Assembly: GCA_041395245.1 (NCBI GenBank)
Contig: JAWLAY010000011.1
Location: 124,001 to 188,000 of the forward strand
DNA length: 64,000 nucleotides
Direction: 5' to 3'
Origin: Aquimonas sp041395245
GTDB lineage: Bacteria; Pseudomonadota; Gammaproteobacteria; Xanthomonadales; Xanthomonadaceae
The notes below the pieces were generated by a model. The model was given only the letters and a program-made list of their open reading frames with translations. It made no database searches and was not told the DNA's origin. Below, piece after piece: positions 1-9,836 of the stretch. The translations under genes and the position numbers were made by a program. Each line of letters starts with the position of its first letter. Position 1 is the first letter of the stretch.

Positions 1-2360
1 GCGCCTGGGAAACCCATCGCGTCACCCAAGCCGAAGCCACCCGCAGCGCCGATGTCGACCGCACCCGCATCGACTACCTCGACCGCCAGGCGCTTGAAAG
101 CGCGCGCCGCCGCGAGACCCTGCAGCAGGAACGGCTCAGCCTCGACATCGAGGCACTCAACGAGCAGCTCGCCGAGCGCTTGGCCGAACTGGATGCGCAA
201 CGCGAATCGGTGGAAACACTGACCCAGACACTGGAGACGCGCAAGCAGGCGATCAGCGCCCTGCAGGATCGCCAGCGCCAGTTGCAAACCGAGCAGGCCG
301 AGGTTCGCAAGGACGTGCAAAGTCTGCGTGGCCGTCTGGGCTCGCTGGAAGGATTGCAGCACGCGGCACTGGGACAGACCAAGGGCGCGGTGCAGAACTG
401 GCTGCAATCGCTCGGACTGGAGCAGCTACCGCGCGTAGGACAGCAGATTTCGGTCCAGCCTGGTTGGGAACTGGCAGTCGAAACGGTGCTGGGCACGATC
501 ATCGAAGCCGTTCTGGTGGATGAGCCGACCGCGTTCGCCAGTGCACTGCCGTCGCTGCAGAGTGGCCGAGTGCACCTGATGTCGGCCGCCAGCGACATCC
601 TGCTAACGCCCGTTGGCTCGCTGGCCGCACTGATCGAAGGTCCGGCCGCAGTCCGTCGCCTGTTGACGCAGGTTCGCACGGCAAACTCGCTGGAGGCGGC
701 ACTGAGTCTGCTGCCGCAACTGGCCGAGGGTGAAAGCGTGATCACCCAGACTGGCGAGTGGATTGCCGCCGACAGCGTACGTCTGGTCTGTGCCGGCGAA
801 GCCCAGCATGGTGCACTGGCACGCGAGCGCGACATCCAGCAGTTGCGCGCCGAGATCGACGCGCTGGGACTGCGCGATCACGCATTGACGGAATCGCTGA
901 GCAAATCGCGCGAGCAGCAGCAGGACGCGGAGTTGGCGCGCGAAGAAGCGCAGCGCGCGCTCTATCTCGCCCATCGCCACGTCGCCGAACTGGCGGGTCA
1001 GGTGCAGAGCTTGCGCGGGCGTGTCGAGTCCGCCCAGTCGCGCGTCAACCGCATCGAATCCGAATTGCTGCAGGTCGCCGAGCAGATGCAGCACGCGCAA
1101 TCGCAGGCCGCAGAAGCGCGTGCGGCACTGGACGAGGTGCTGCAGGCGATGGGCGAGCACGAGACACGCCGCCTACATCTGGAAGCCGAACGCGAGCGCC
1201 TGCAGATTGCCCGCGAACAAGCGCAGGTTCTCGCGCGCGACGTGCGCGAACGCAATCACGCCCTGGCCCTGCAGCTCGAATCACGGCGCAGCCAGCATCA
1301 GGGACTGCAGCAGTCGGTTCAACGCATGCTGGCGCAGCAGATGCAGTTGGCGCAGCGACTGAACGAGCTGGATGCCCAGTTGGCGGTGGGTGACGCGCCT
1401 CAGGCGGCCTTGCAGGCCGAGCGTCAGACCTTCCTGGAAGCACGCAGCGATGTTGATCGGCAGTTGGCGGCCGCACGTTCCGCGGTGGAGGGCATTGACG
1501 CCGAATTGCGCGCCAACGAGCAAAAGCGGCAAATGCTGGATCAGCGCGCACTGTTATTGCGCGACCAGATCAACCGTCGGCGTCTCGACGAGCAAGCGAT
1601 GGCGCTCAAGGCGCAAGGTCTGTCCGAAGCCCTACAGGAAGCCGGGCTCGACATGGCCGAGGTGCTGGCCGCCCTGCCCGCCAGCGCGGACGCCGAGCAA
1701 TGGCGACGCACACTGGCAGACCTGGAGGTGCGCATCCGTCGACTGGAGCCCGTCAATCTCGCCGCCATTCAGGAGTTCGGCGAACAATCGCAGCGCAAGG
1801 AATACCTCGACAGTCAGCACAAGGATCTGACCGAGGCGCTGGAGACGCTGGAGGGTGCCATCCGCAAGATCGACCGTGAGACACGGGGTCGTTTCAAGGA
1901 CACCTTTGATCGAGTCAATACCGGCATGCAGGAGTTGTATCCACGCCTGGTCGGTGGTGGGCATGCCTATCTGGAGCTGACCAGCGAAGACCTGCTGGAA
2001 ACCGGCGTTGCCATCATGGCGCGCCCGCCAGGCAAACGGGTATCGAACATTTCGCTGCTGTCGGGCGGAGAAAAGGCGTTGACGGCAGTAGCCATGATCT
2101 TTGCGATCTTCCGCCTCAACCCGGCCCCCTTCTGTCTGCTCGACGAAGTGGATGCGCCGCTCGACGAAGCCAACGTCGGCCGCTTCTCGGCGATGGTCAC
2201 GGAGATGTCGGAGCGGGTGCAGTTCCTGTTCGTGACGCACAACAAGGCCACCATGGAATCGGCCCGCCAACTGGCGGGCGTCACCATGCGTGAACCCGGC
2301 GTGTCGCGATTGGTGTCGGTCGACATTGACGAAGCGGCCCGCTTGATGGGTGCCGCCTGA
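1..2360 (+). CDS. smc: Chromosome segregation protein SMC, C-terminal part (5' end outside window)
   Basis: About 785 residues are visible and the reading frame is open from the first bases, so the start lies upstream. The sequence begins in coiled coil, passes through the hinge (roughly residues 110-280 of the visible part), continues in long Glu/Gln/Arg-rich coiled coil and ends in the ATPase head. The head shows the ABC signature LLSGGEKAL, the Walker B stretch CLLDEVDAPLDEANV and the H-loop VTHNKATME. SMC dimers load on DNA with ScpA/ScpB to organise and separate chromosomes. The N-terminal Walker A half is not in the window, so it could not be checked. pxpA follows 8 bases later. Confidence 0.96.
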   Translation, partial: AWETHRVTQAEATRSADVDRTRIDYLDRQALESARRRETLQQERLSLDIEALNEQLAERLAELDAQRESVETLTQTLETRKQAISALQDRQRQLQTEQAEVRKDVQSLRGRLGSLEGLQHAALGQTKGAVQNWLQSLGLEQLPRVGQQISVQPGWELAVETVLGTIIEAVLVDEPTAFASALPSLQSGRVHLMSAASDILLTPVGSLAALIEGPAAVRRLLTQVRTANSLEAALSLLPQLAEGESVITQTGEWIAADSVRLVCAGEAQHGALARERDIQQLRAEIDALGLRDHALTESLSKSREQQQDAELAREEAQRALYLAHRHVAELAGQVQSLRGRVESAQSRVNRIESELLQVAEQMQHAQSQAAEARAALDEVLQAMGEHETRRLHLEAERERLQIAREQAQVLARDVRERNHALALQLESRRSQHQGLQQSVQRMLAQQMQLAQRLNELDAQLAVGDAPQAALQAERQTFLEARSDVDRQLAAARSAVEGIDAELRANEQKRQMLDQRALLLRDQINRRRLDEQAMALKAQGLSEALQEAGLDMAEVLAALPASADAEQWRRTLADLEVRIRRLEPVNLAAIQEFGEQSQRKEYLDSQHKDLTEALETLEGAIRKIDRETRGRFKDTFDRVNTGMQELYPRLVGGGHAYLELTSEDLLETGVAIMARPPGKRVSNISLLSGGEKALTAVAMIFAIFRLNPAPFCLLDEVDAPLDEANVGRFSAMVTEMSERVQFLFVTHNKATMESARQLAGVTMREPGVSRLVSVDIDEAARLMGAA

Positions 2361-2368
2361 GTCCCGCC

Positions 2369-3127
2369 ATGCGCCCAAGCATCGATTTCAACTGCGATGT
2401 CGGTGAGTCCTTTGGACCGTGGCGAATGGGACACGATGACGAACTGCTGCCGTTTGCCAGTTCGGCGAACATCGCCTGCGGCATGCATGCGGGCGACCCC
2501 GTGGTCATCCAGCAAACCATCGCCCTATGTCAACAGCACGGCGTCGCCATTGGTGCGCATCCGGGTCTGCCCGACCTGCAGGGCTTTGGGCGGCGCACGC
2601 TGAACATGAGCGCCGCCGAGATTCATGCCTTCGTGCTGTATCAAGTCAGCGCGCTGGCGGGCATGACTGGCGCAGCAGGTGCCGAACTGCACCACGTCAA
2701 ACCGCATGGCGCGCTGTATCACATGGCCAACGAGCGCTCCGATGTCGCCACTGCCGTGGTCGACGCCATTCTGCGCGTCTCGCCGAACTTGAAACTCTAC
2801 GCCCAAGCGCAGAGCCGCCTGGCATCGATCGGCCAGCAGGCCGGCGCGCAGGTCATCGAAGAGGCCTTCGCCGAACGGCGATATGAGGCGGACGGTCGCC
2901 TGACCCCGCGCGATCATCCCGATGCCGTCATTCACGACGTGGATCTGGCAACGCAACAGGTAGCACAACTGTTGACGGGTGAAGGCATCACCGCGCGCAC
3001 CGGCGAGCGATTGCGCTTGCGCGCCGACACGATCTGTCTGCACGGTGATCGTCCCGATGCGGTGGATTTCGCCCGCCGATTGCGCGACGCCATCGATGCC
3101 GCAGGTTGGCGGGTGGCGGCAGCGTGA
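2369..3127 (+). CDS. pxpA: 5-oxoprolinase subunit A (LamB/YcsF family)
   Basis: 252 residues, the usual length of the YcsF family. The N-terminal signature DFNCDVGESFGPW and the internal blocks NIACGMHAGDP and HHVKPHGALYH are characteristic and supply the conserved acidic and His residues. With PxpB and PxpC it forms the ATP-dependent enzyme that opens 5-oxoproline (pyroglutamate) to glutamate. The gene overlaps the next one by GTGA, which implies translational coupling. PxpB and PxpC homologues are not in the window; the partners here are two membrane proteins, so an uptake role for the neighbours is inferred. Confidence 0.93.
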   Translation: MRPSIDFNCDVGESFGPWRMGHDDELLPFASSANIACGMHAGDPVVIQQTIALCQQHGVAIGAHPGLPDLQGFGRRTLNMSAAEIHAFVLYQVSALAGMTGAAGAELHHVKPHGALYHMANERSDVATAVVDAILRVSPNLKLYAQAQSRLASIGQQAGAQVIEEAFAERRYEADGRLTPRDHPDAVIHDVDLATQQVAQLLTGEGITARTGERLRLRADTICLHGDRPDAVDFARRLRDAIDAAGWRVAAA

Positions 3128-3822
3128 ACGAGGCCGTATCGCTGTGGCCGCTGTTGGGCGTGCTGATGGTCGTACTGGGCTTCGCGTTGCGACTGAATCC
3201 GGCGCTGGTGGTCGTGATCTCGGGCGTGGCGACCGGTCTGATCGCGGGCATGTCGCCTGCGCAGGTGCTGGCGTTACTCGGCAATGCCTTCGTCAAGAAC
3301 CGCTATCTGGCATTGCTGATCCTCACCCTGCCGGTAGTTTCCCTGCTCGAACAGCACGGCTTGCGTGAACAGGCGCGGCACCTGATCCTGCGACTTCGCG
3401 GCGCCACCGCAGGGCGTTTGATGCTGGCCTATCTCGCCGTACGGCAACTGCTTTCCGCCATTGGCCTGCACAGCCTCGGAGGACATCCACAGACAGTACG
3501 CCCGCTGCTGGCGCCGATGACCGAGGCGGCTGCGGAAGCACAGCATCCTGGCCTCAGCGATAGCGATCGTGAGCGGCTTCGCGCACTGGCCGCCAGCACC
3601 GACAACGTCGGCCTGTTCTTCGGCGAGGACATCTTCATCGCCTTCGGCGGCGTACTGCTGATGCAGAGCTTTCTGGCCGACAACGGCATCCACGTTGAGC
3701 CGTTGCAGATCGCCATATGGGGCATCCCGACCGCGATCTGTGCGTTCGCCATTCACGGCGCTCGTCTGCTGGCGGAGGATCGTCGCCTGCAGTCTCGCCG
3801 CCGTATGGGCGACGACGCATGA
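3124..3822 (+). CDS. DUF969 family membrane protein, probable permease component
   Basis: 232 residues starting at a GTG that overlaps the pxpA stop codon; the longer upstream frame was rejected because it runs inside pxpA. The protein is hydrophobic, with several membrane segments (the first at about residues 7-50), and contains the motif ASTDNVGLFFGEDIFIAFGG. DUF969 proteins are known almost only as neighbours of DUF979 and of 5-oxoproline or pyrrolidone-peptidase genes, so a role in 5-oxoproline transport is inferred from context. The biochemical activity is not established by the sequence. Confidence 0.85.
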   Translation: MNEAVSLWPLLGVLMVVLGFALRLNPALVVVISGVATGLIAGMSPAQVLALLGNAFVKNRYLALLILTLPVVSLLEQHGLREQARHLILRLRGATAGRLMLAYLAVRQLLSAIGLHSLGGHPQTVRPLLAPMTEAAAEAQHPGLSDSDRERLRALAASTDNVGLFFGEDIFIAFGGVLLMQSFLADNGIHVEPLQIAIWGIPTAICAFAIHGARLLAEDRRLQSRRRMGDDA

Positions 3823-4766
3823 TCGGCATCCAGAGCATCTACGCGCTGGCCGGGCTCTACCTGCTGTGGATGGCCTGGTGCAGCCTGCGTGATGTGAAGC
3901 ATCCACGCCGTCTCGGCACGTCATTGTTCTGGGCGCTGCTGGGCATCGCCATGCTGGTCGGCCAATGGTTGCCGGACGCGGTGATGGGCGGCGGCGTGCT
4001 GGCGTTAGCGCTGCTGGCAGGCAGTGGGCAGGTCCGTGCGGGCACACATGTGGCGGAGTCGGTCGACACGGTGCAACAACAACGGCAGCGCCATGGCAAC
4101 CGGCTGTTCCTGCCCGCACTGATCATTCCGCTGGTGACGGTCGTTGTTGCACTCGGTGGCGCCCAGCTGCGGATCGCGGACGTCGCGTTGTTCGATTCAG
4201 TACTGACCACCCAGATCGGTTTTGGACTGGCCTGCGGCCTTGCCTTCATTGCTGCCGTCGCACTGACCCGAAGGCATCCGGTCGACGCGCTGACGCGTTC
4301 CCGAAGCCTGCTCGATGCGGTCAGTTGGGCCACCCTGCTGCCGGTACTGCTGGCGACCCTCGGCAGCGTGTTTGCCGCCGCCGGCGTCGGCGATGCGGTG
4401 GCGGCAGTAGTGCGCCCCTGGGTTGACGCCGACAGTCGCCTGGCCGTCGTCCTTGCCTATACCCTGGGTATGGCCGGATTCACCATCATCATGGGCAATG
4501 CCTTTGCTGCGTTTCCGGTCATGAGCCTCGGGATCGCCCTGCCTTTGCTGGTTGAGGGTCAGGGCGCCAACCCCGCCATCGTGGTCGCCATCGGTATGCT
4601 CTCCGGCTACTGCGGGACCTTGCTGACCCCGATGGCCGCCAATTTCAACCTGGTGCCGGCCGCCCTGCTGGAACTACGCGATCCCTACGCAGTGATTCGC
4701 GCCCAGTGGCCCACTGCCCTCCCCTTGTTGGCCGCCAACATCGCCCTGATGTACTGGCTGGCGTGA
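3819..4766 (+). CDS. DUF979 family membrane protein, probable permease component
   Basis: 315 residues from the ATG that overlaps the previous stop (ATGA); an open extension to 3717 lies inside the upstream gene and was rejected. It is polytopic, beginning with a membrane segment at about residues 4-20 and ending YWLA. The stretch FTIIMGNAFAAFPVMSLGI and the block GYCGTLLTPMAANFNLVPAA look like the discontinuous helices of secondary carriers. It pairs with the DUF969 protein and PxpA in one coupled transcript. 5-oxoproline uptake is the likely job, by association only. Confidence 0.85.
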   Translation: MIGIQSIYALAGLYLLWMAWCSLRDVKHPRRLGTSLFWALLGIAMLVGQWLPDAVMGGGVLALALLAGSGQVRAGTHVAESVDTVQQQRQRHGNRLFLPALIIPLVTVVVALGGAQLRIADVALFDSVLTTQIGFGLACGLAFIAAVALTRRHPVDALTRSRSLLDAVSWATLLPVLLATLGSVFAAAGVGDAVAAVVRPWVDADSRLAVVLAYTLGMAGFTIIMGNAFAAFPVMSLGIALPLLVEGQGANPAIVVAIGMLSGYCGTLLTPMAANFNLVPAALLELRDPYAVIRAQWPTALPLLAANIALMYWLA

Positions 4767-4873
4767 CGACGCATCGTGCGCCGCGTCGGTGGCTCCTGCG
4801 ATTCATACCGATTTAACCTCCGCATCTACCAGAAGCCGCAAACTCGCCCTTTGACCGCGAAGACCGATTTTCC

Positions 4874-6544
4874 ATGCCTGTGTCCGTTCGCTCCCTGCTG
4901 ACCGCGACCGTTCTCTGCGCCCTGAGTCTGCAGACCTCGGCGCAGTCGCTGGATTCGGCAGCGCCGAAATCCACGCTGCCGGACATCGGTTCGTCTGCCG
5001 AATCGGTGATCACGCCAGGAGACGAGGTTCTCTACGGCAAGGCGGTGCTGCGCCAGATCCGCTACAGCGGAGAACTGCTCGACGATGCGCTGCTGACCGA
5101 CTATCTGCAGTCCATGGGCGAACGAATCGCCCGCCAGGGCGAACGCACCGAGCAGCCCTATACCTTTTTCTTCATGAAGTCGCGCGAGATCAATGCCTTT
5201 GCGACGTTGGGTGGCTATGTCGGCATGAACGCCGGACTGTTTCTCACCGCAACGCGTGAGGACGAGGTGGCGGCCGTGCTGGCGCACGAGATCTCGCACG
5301 TCACCCAGCGCCATGTTCTGCGCGCCTACGAACGACGCAGCAAGGACACCTTGCCCATCATGCTGGCGACCTTGGGGGCCATCCTGGTGGCGCAGTCAGC
5401 CGGCGGCAACAGCAGCGGTGAGGCGACCGAAGCCGCAGTGGCCAGCGGCATGGCGCTGCTGCAGCAACGAGCCATCGACTACACCCGCGACAACGAGTAC
5501 GAGGCTGATCGTGTCGGTATCCAGACGCTGGCCAAGGCCGGTTACGATCCGCGCGCCATGGCGGACTTCTTCGCACGGATGGCGCGCGCGATGCGCTCCA
5601 CCATCGGTGGCGACGAAGGCCCGGAGTTTCTTCGCACCCACCCGGTCACCACGACGCGTATCAGCGAGGCCAAGGATCGCGCCGAAAAGGTTCGAGTGAC
5701 CGGCTTCGTGCCGCCGCCGCGGGCCACGTCCAGCAACCCCCTGCTGCCCGCGCACCTGCTCGACACGCGCACTTCGATCCATGCCGTGGACCGCACCTGG
5801 TTCGCGTGGGCGCAAGCACGCATGCGCGTTCTCAGCGCGCGCAGCCCGACCATCGCCATCGATGAACTGCAGCAACGCGAACAGGCCGATGTCGCGCAGT
5901 TCGGCGCACCGGATCGATACGCGCTGGCCTTGGCGAAAATCCAGATCGGCGAATACGACATCGCTCTACGCGAGCTCACATCGCTGCGCGAGCAGGGTGC
6001 GCCCTGGTGGGTCGATCTGGCGATCGCCGAGGCCCAGTATCTGGGTGGGCATCGCGCGTTGGCGCGCGACAGTTTCGAGCAACTCAGTCGCGCCAGACCG
6101 GACAACCGTGCGATTGCGCTGACCTATGCGAGTAGCTTGATCCGTTCCGGCGAAAAAGATGAAGGGCAACGAGCCCAGGCGGTTTTGCGCCCGCTGCTGC
6201 TGACCCAGGGGGACGACCCGGACCTGCAGAGCAGCTTCGCACGTGCCAGTGAACTGGCGGGTGACCCGGTGCGCGCGGGGGAAGCGCATGCCGAAGCCGC
6301 CTTGCTGGCGGGCGGCGCCGAAGACGCACTGAACCAGCTCAACGCGCTGAAGCAACGAGATGATCTGGACTACTACCAGCGCGCACGCATCGACGCGCGC
6401 ATCGTCGAAATCACACCTTGGGTGCTTGAACTGCGGGAGCGTGGCCGCAAGGCCAGTGAACGCCAGCAGATCAGCGCCTCAGCACTGCAACACAGCGATG
6501 AGCGCCTTGGCTGGCGAGTCGGCACATCATTGACTCGCGACTGA
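4874..6544 (+). CDS. bepA: Periplasmic M48 metalloprotease with TPR domain, BepA/YfgC-like
   Basis: 556 residues with an N-terminal signal peptide (about 1-24, cleavage after TSA-QS). The zinc protease motif HEISH lies near residue 139, and YEADRVG carries the third zinc ligand typical of M48. The C-terminal half is helical and TPR-like, as in BepA, which helps assemble LptD and degrades stalled outer-membrane proteins. It stands alone: the operon upstream ends 107 bases before and the next gene is convergent, with the 3' ends overlapping by 18 bases. Orthology to BepA rather than the shorter LoiP/YcaL type rests on the length and the TPR tail. Confidence 0.88.
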   Translation: MPVSVRSLLTATVLCALSLQTSAQSLDSAAPKSTLPDIGSSAESVITPGDEVLYGKAVLRQIRYSGELLDDALLTDYLQSMGERIARQGERTEQPYTFFFMKSREINAFATLGGYVGMNAGLFLTATREDEVAAVLAHEISHVTQRHVLRAYERRSKDTLPIMLATLGAILVAQSAGGNSSGEATEAAVASGMALLQQRAIDYTRDNEYEADRVGIQTLAKAGYDPRAMADFFARMARAMRSTIGGDEGPEFLRTHPVTTTRISEAKDRAEKVRVTGFVPPPRATSSNPLLPAHLLDTRTSIHAVDRTWFAWAQARMRVLSARSPTIAIDELQQREQADVAQFGAPDRYALALAKIQIGEYDIALRELTSLREQGAPWWVDLAIAEAQYLGGHRALARDSFEQLSRARPDNRAIALTYASSLIRSGEKDEGQRAQAVLRPLLLTQGDDPDLQSSFARASELAGDPVRAGEAHAEAALLAGGAEDALNQLNALKQRDDLDYYQRARIDARIVEITPWVLELRERGRKASERQQISASALQHSDERLGWRVGTSLTRD

Positions 6545-6958
6545 CGCCCGTTCCACCGCCGCGTTGTACAAACGTCGCCAGGCTTTGCGACGCGCCATGC
6601 CATGCCAGCCCGCCGCACAGGCCAGTACGCTGCTGAACAACACCTCCAGCAACGCGAGTTCGCGCACGGCAGGAACAGTCCATGCCTCGCTGACCCCATG
6701 CATAAAGTGCAGCAAGGACATGAATCCCGCCCAGAACAGGGCTTTCGGGCGATTCAACAGAATCCCCAGTGCTGGCACCAGCAGCGGCATCAGCGTCACC
6801 AGCAGAACCCAAGCCAGCGGAATGCTCTCGGGTGGCGCGGCGCGGAGATACCAGTCCAACTGCAGCACGATCAGCAGCCACAGTGCGACGACGCCGGTCC
6901 GGTGCGCGGTGCGCCCGATTTCTGGCGGAACCTGGATACTGTAGGGGTCAACACTCAT
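6527..6958 (-). CDS. DUF2069 family inner-membrane protein
   Basis: 143 residues with about four hydrophobic segments (roughly 23-40, 47-66, 70-85 and 95-118). Motifs such as LHFMHGVSEAW identify DUF2069, a family of unknown function common in Gammaproteobacteria and often found beside wrbA. The start codon overlaps the wrbA stop by four bases (ATGA), so the two are translated together. Its 3' end overlaps the convergent bepA gene by 18 bases. No function can be read from the sequence. Confidence 0.85.
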   Translation of the reverse strand: MSVDPYSIQVPPEIGRTAHRTGVVALWLLIVLQLDWYLRAAPPESIPLAWVLLVTLMPLLVPALGILLNRPKALFWAGFMSLLHFMHGVSEAWTVPAVRELALLEVLFSSVLACAAGWHGMARRKAWRRLYNAAVERASVASQ

Positions 6959-7551
6959 CGTGCCGCCATGCGTTGCGCCGCTAAAGCCACGCGCCGACCC
7001 AATGCACGAGCCAGTTGCTTCTCGTCATCACTGAGCACCACGTCATCCGCTGCACCGGCCAGATGGCTGGCGCCGTAGGGCGTCCCGCCCGTGCGGGTCG
7101 AATTGAGTGCCGCCTCGGTAAATGGAATGCCTCCAACCCACATGCCGTGATGCAGCAAGGGCAACATCATCGTCAGCAAGGTCGATTCCTGCCCGCCATG
7201 CATCGTTGCGCTCGACGTGAACACCGCGGCGGGCTTGCCCACCAGTGTTCCCGACGCCCACTCCGCACCGAGCGAATCCAGAAAATGTTTCATCGGAGCG
7301 GCCATGTTGCCGAACCGGGTCGGACTTCCCAGCAGCAGGCCCGCGCAGCGCTGCAGATCATCCCGTTCGACGTACGGTGCGCCGTCCTCGGGCACCGGTG
7401 GCGCGGCATGCTGCGTTACCACCGCCACCGGCGGCACTGTGCGCAGGCAAGCCACCGCACCTGGAACCTCTTCGATTCCGCGCGCGATTTGGCGGGCTAG
7501 CGCCGCCACCGAGCCGCCGCGACTGTAGTACAGCACCAGAATTTCGCTCAT
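6955..7551 (-). CDS. wrbA: NAD(P)H:quinone oxidoreductase WrbA
   Basis: 198 residues, the standard length of WrbA flavodoxin-like proteins. The FMN phosphate loop YYSRGGSVAALA is at the N-terminus. The blocks GSPTRFGNMAAPMKHFLD and FTSSATMHGGQE contribute the rest of the flavin site. WrbA reduces quinones by two electrons in the cytosol and so limits semiquinone stress. A GAGAGGCAGGA stretch upstream supports the ATG. It is the first gene of a pair with the DUF2069 membrane protein. Confidence 0.94.
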   Translation of the reverse strand: MSEILVLYYSRGGSVAALARQIARGIEEVPGAVACLRTVPPVAVVTQHAAPPVPEDGAPYVERDDLQRCAGLLLGSPTRFGNMAAPMKHFLDSLGAEWASGTLVGKPAAVFTSSATMHGGQESTLLTMMLPLLHHGMWVGGIPFTEAALNSTRTGGTPYGASHLAGAADDVVLSDDEKQLARALGRRVALAAQRMAAR

Positions 7552-7566
7552 TCCTGCCTCTCGTCC

Positions 7567-9012
7567 TTATCCGGCCCGCGTTCCGCCCACCGTCAATTGC
7601 TCGATTTTCAGGGTTGGCTGCCCCACACCGACGGGCACGCTTTGGCCGTCCTTGCCACAGATTCCAACGCCCTCGTCAAGGCGAAGATCGTTGCCGACCA
7701 TGCAAACCCGGTTCATGGTCTCCGGTCCCACACCGATCAGGGTCGCCCCTTTGACCGGCGCCGTAATCCGGCCTTGCTCGATCAGGTAAGCCTCGCTGGC
7801 CGAGAACACGAATTTTCCCGACGTGATGTCGACCTGTCCGCCACCGAAATTCGGCGCATACAGACCTCGCGATACCGAACGGATGATCTCCTCGGGATCA
7901 TGCGGCCCGGCCAGCATGTAGGTATTGGTCATTCGCGGCATCGGTAACGCCGCAAAGCTCTCGCGCCGCCCGTTGCCGGTCGGCGCCACGCCCATCAGGC
8001 GCGCGTTGAGACTGTCCTGCATGTAACCCACCAGGCGACCTTGCTCGATCAACGTGGTGCACTGGGTCGGACAGCCCTCGTCATCCAGGTTCAAGGAACC
8101 ACGTCGACCTGTGAGTGTGCCGTCGTCAACAATCGTGCAAAGCGTCGAAGCGACCTGCTCTCCCATGCGCCCGGCGTAGGTTGACGTGCCTTTGCGATTG
8201 AAGTCCCCCTCAAGCCCGTGTCCCACTGCCTCGTGCAACAGGACGCCCGGCCAGCCGGGACCGAGCACGACCGGCATCTGCCCTGCGGGCGCATCCACCG
8301 CGTCCAGATTGACCACGGCCTGACGCAGCGCTTCGCGCGCAAAATCGAGCGCCCGACCGCTCTGCAACAGCTCGGGATAACCATAGCGGCCACCACCACC
8401 GGCATAACCCTGCTCACGGCGGCCCTGATGCTCGACGATGACCTGAACGTTGCAGCGAACCAAGGGGCGCACATCGCCCGCCAGTACGCCATCCGAGCGC
8501 GCGACCAGCACGGTATCGAGCACACCGGCCAGACTGACCGAAACCTGGATCACGCGCGAGTCGGCGGCGCGCACGAAGGCATCTACCTCTCGCAGCAGAC
8601 GGACTTTGGCGTCGTTGTCCAGCGTGTCCATCGGATCCATCGGTGCATACAGCGTTCGCCCGTTGCGCACACCGCGAACGGCCGCGCTGGCCTGCTGTCC
8701 GGCCCGCGCAATCGCCCGTGCGGCGCTCGCCGCGTCCAACAGCGATTCGAGTCGAATATCGTCGGAATACGCGAATCCGGTCTTCTCACCGGACACCGCA
8801 CGCACGCCGACGCCTTGTTCGATGCTGTGCGAGCCTTCCTTGACGATGCCGTCATCCAAAGCCCAACTCTCGTGTCGCGAGTGCTGAAAATACAGGTCCG
8901 CAAAATCGATACCTGGCGTCAGCAGGCGAGCAAACGCCTGATCCAACGCGGCATCATCCAGTCCTGCCGGAGCCAGCAGGCGCGAATGGGCTAGTTCGTA
9001 TACGTCGTTCAT
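7567..9012 (-). CDS. tldD: Metalloprotease TldD
   Basis: 481 residues, full length for TldD. The zinc-binding motif HEAVGH occurs in LLHEAVGHGLEGDF, followed by the GTSTYAGRMGEQV segment and a C-terminal Gly-rich block (GGGQVDITSGKFVF). With PmbA/TldE it forms the protease that trims leader peptides such as microcin B17 and degrades CcdA. PmbA is not in the window. The window also contains a ribosomally made modified peptide system 44 kb away; TldD is a housekeeping gene and a link is only speculative. Confidence 0.95.
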   Translation of the reverse strand: MNDVYELAHSRLLAPAGLDDAALDQAFARLLTPGIDFADLYFQHSRHESWALDDGIVKEGSHSIEQGVGVRAVSGEKTGFAYSDDIRLESLLDAASAARAIARAGQQASAAVRGVRNGRTLYAPMDPMDTLDNDAKVRLLREVDAFVRAADSRVIQVSVSLAGVLDTVLVARSDGVLAGDVRPLVRCNVQVIVEHQGRREQGYAGGGGRYGYPELLQSGRALDFAREALRQAVVNLDAVDAPAGQMPVVLGPGWPGVLLHEAVGHGLEGDFNRKGTSTYAGRMGEQVASTLCTIVDDGTLTGRRGSLNLDDEGCPTQCTTLIEQGRLVGYMQDSLNARLMGVAPTGNGRRESFAALPMPRMTNTYMLAGPHDPEEIIRSVSRGLYAPNFGGGQVDITSGKFVFSASEAYLIEQGRITAPVKGATLIGVGPETMNRVCMVGNDLRLDEGVGICGKDGQSVPVGVGQPTLKIEQLTVGGTRAG

Positions 9013-9062
9013 CCGGCCACGATGCGGTCAAAGTGCCAACGAAGCAAGAGCTGATCGGTGGA

Positions 9063-9770
9063 TCATTCGACATCGAATGGCACTGTATGCCCCGCGAACA
9101 GGCGACGACTGACTTCGCGCTCGCGCGCCTCGATGCGCCACAAAAACCCCGCCACATCACGGATCTGCGCGAAAGCGGCAAAACCGCGCTCGAGAAACTG
9201 TTGCAGATCGCCCAGACCGGCGAGCCGCGCCGGCAGACGGGAAGCCCTCAATAGTCGACCTAGCGTCGGCTTGTGCACGGCCTGGCCCAAGGCTTCACCG
9301 ATGGCACGGATCAGATCAAGCTGTCTGCGACGCAATCGCGGGTAACCAGCCCGCCGGTACGCGGTCGCATACTGAGCACCATCCATCGATACGGCACCTT
9401 GATCGATCCACGCTTGCGTTACCCGCAAATCCAGGGCGTGACTCAACGCAGCTAATTCGATGCCGTCTGCGGCGGTATGCAAGAAGGCCTCGGGCAAGAG
9501 TCGCTGCATCAGTGGCATCACTTTCGCAACCCCTTGATCGCGCGCGCTGACATCGTGGTCACCGTAGAGATCACTGAGGAAGAACTCCGCCGCGGCGCGG
9601 GTATCGGAGGCAGCGAGAAAATCCGCAAAGCTCCTGCGCAGGCGTTCGGCCTGCCAGCGCTGCAGTACGCCCAGTTCGGACGATCCGTTTAATGGATGGA
9701 GCACGGAATCCCGCCATCGTCGATTGGCCTCGAGAAGGCGGGGAATCCGCGTATCAAGTGCACCGCGCAT
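9063..9770 (-). CDS. Conserved hypothetical protein, helical, FFLSDLYG motif
   Basis: 235 residues, rich in Arg, Leu and Ala and predicted mostly helical, with no signal peptide or membrane segment. The most distinctive block is EFFLSDLYGDHDVSARD near residue 62, followed by a conserved-looking GIELAALSHALD. I recognise this as a family of uncharacterised gammaproteobacterial proteins but cannot name it with confidence. It lies 50 bases upstream of tldD on the same strand and diverges from the patatin gene, with 66 bases between the two starts. Confidence 0.75.
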   Translation of the reverse strand: MRGALDTRIPRLLEANRRWRDSVLHPLNGSSELGVLQRWQAERLRRSFADFLAASDTRAAAEFFLSDLYGDHDVSARDQGVAKVMPLMQRLLPEAFLHTAADGIELAALSHALDLRVTQAWIDQGAVSMDGAQYATAYRRAGYPRLRRRQLDLIRAIGEALGQAVHKPTLGRLLRASRLPARLAGLGDLQQFLERGFAAFAQIRDVAGFLWRIEAREREVSRRLFAGHTVPFDVE

Positions 9771-9836
9771 GAGATTTTGAGCGAAGATTCGGGCCGCGCA
9801 CTCTACAATCTCTCCTTTAGAGCATCCAACCCGCCC

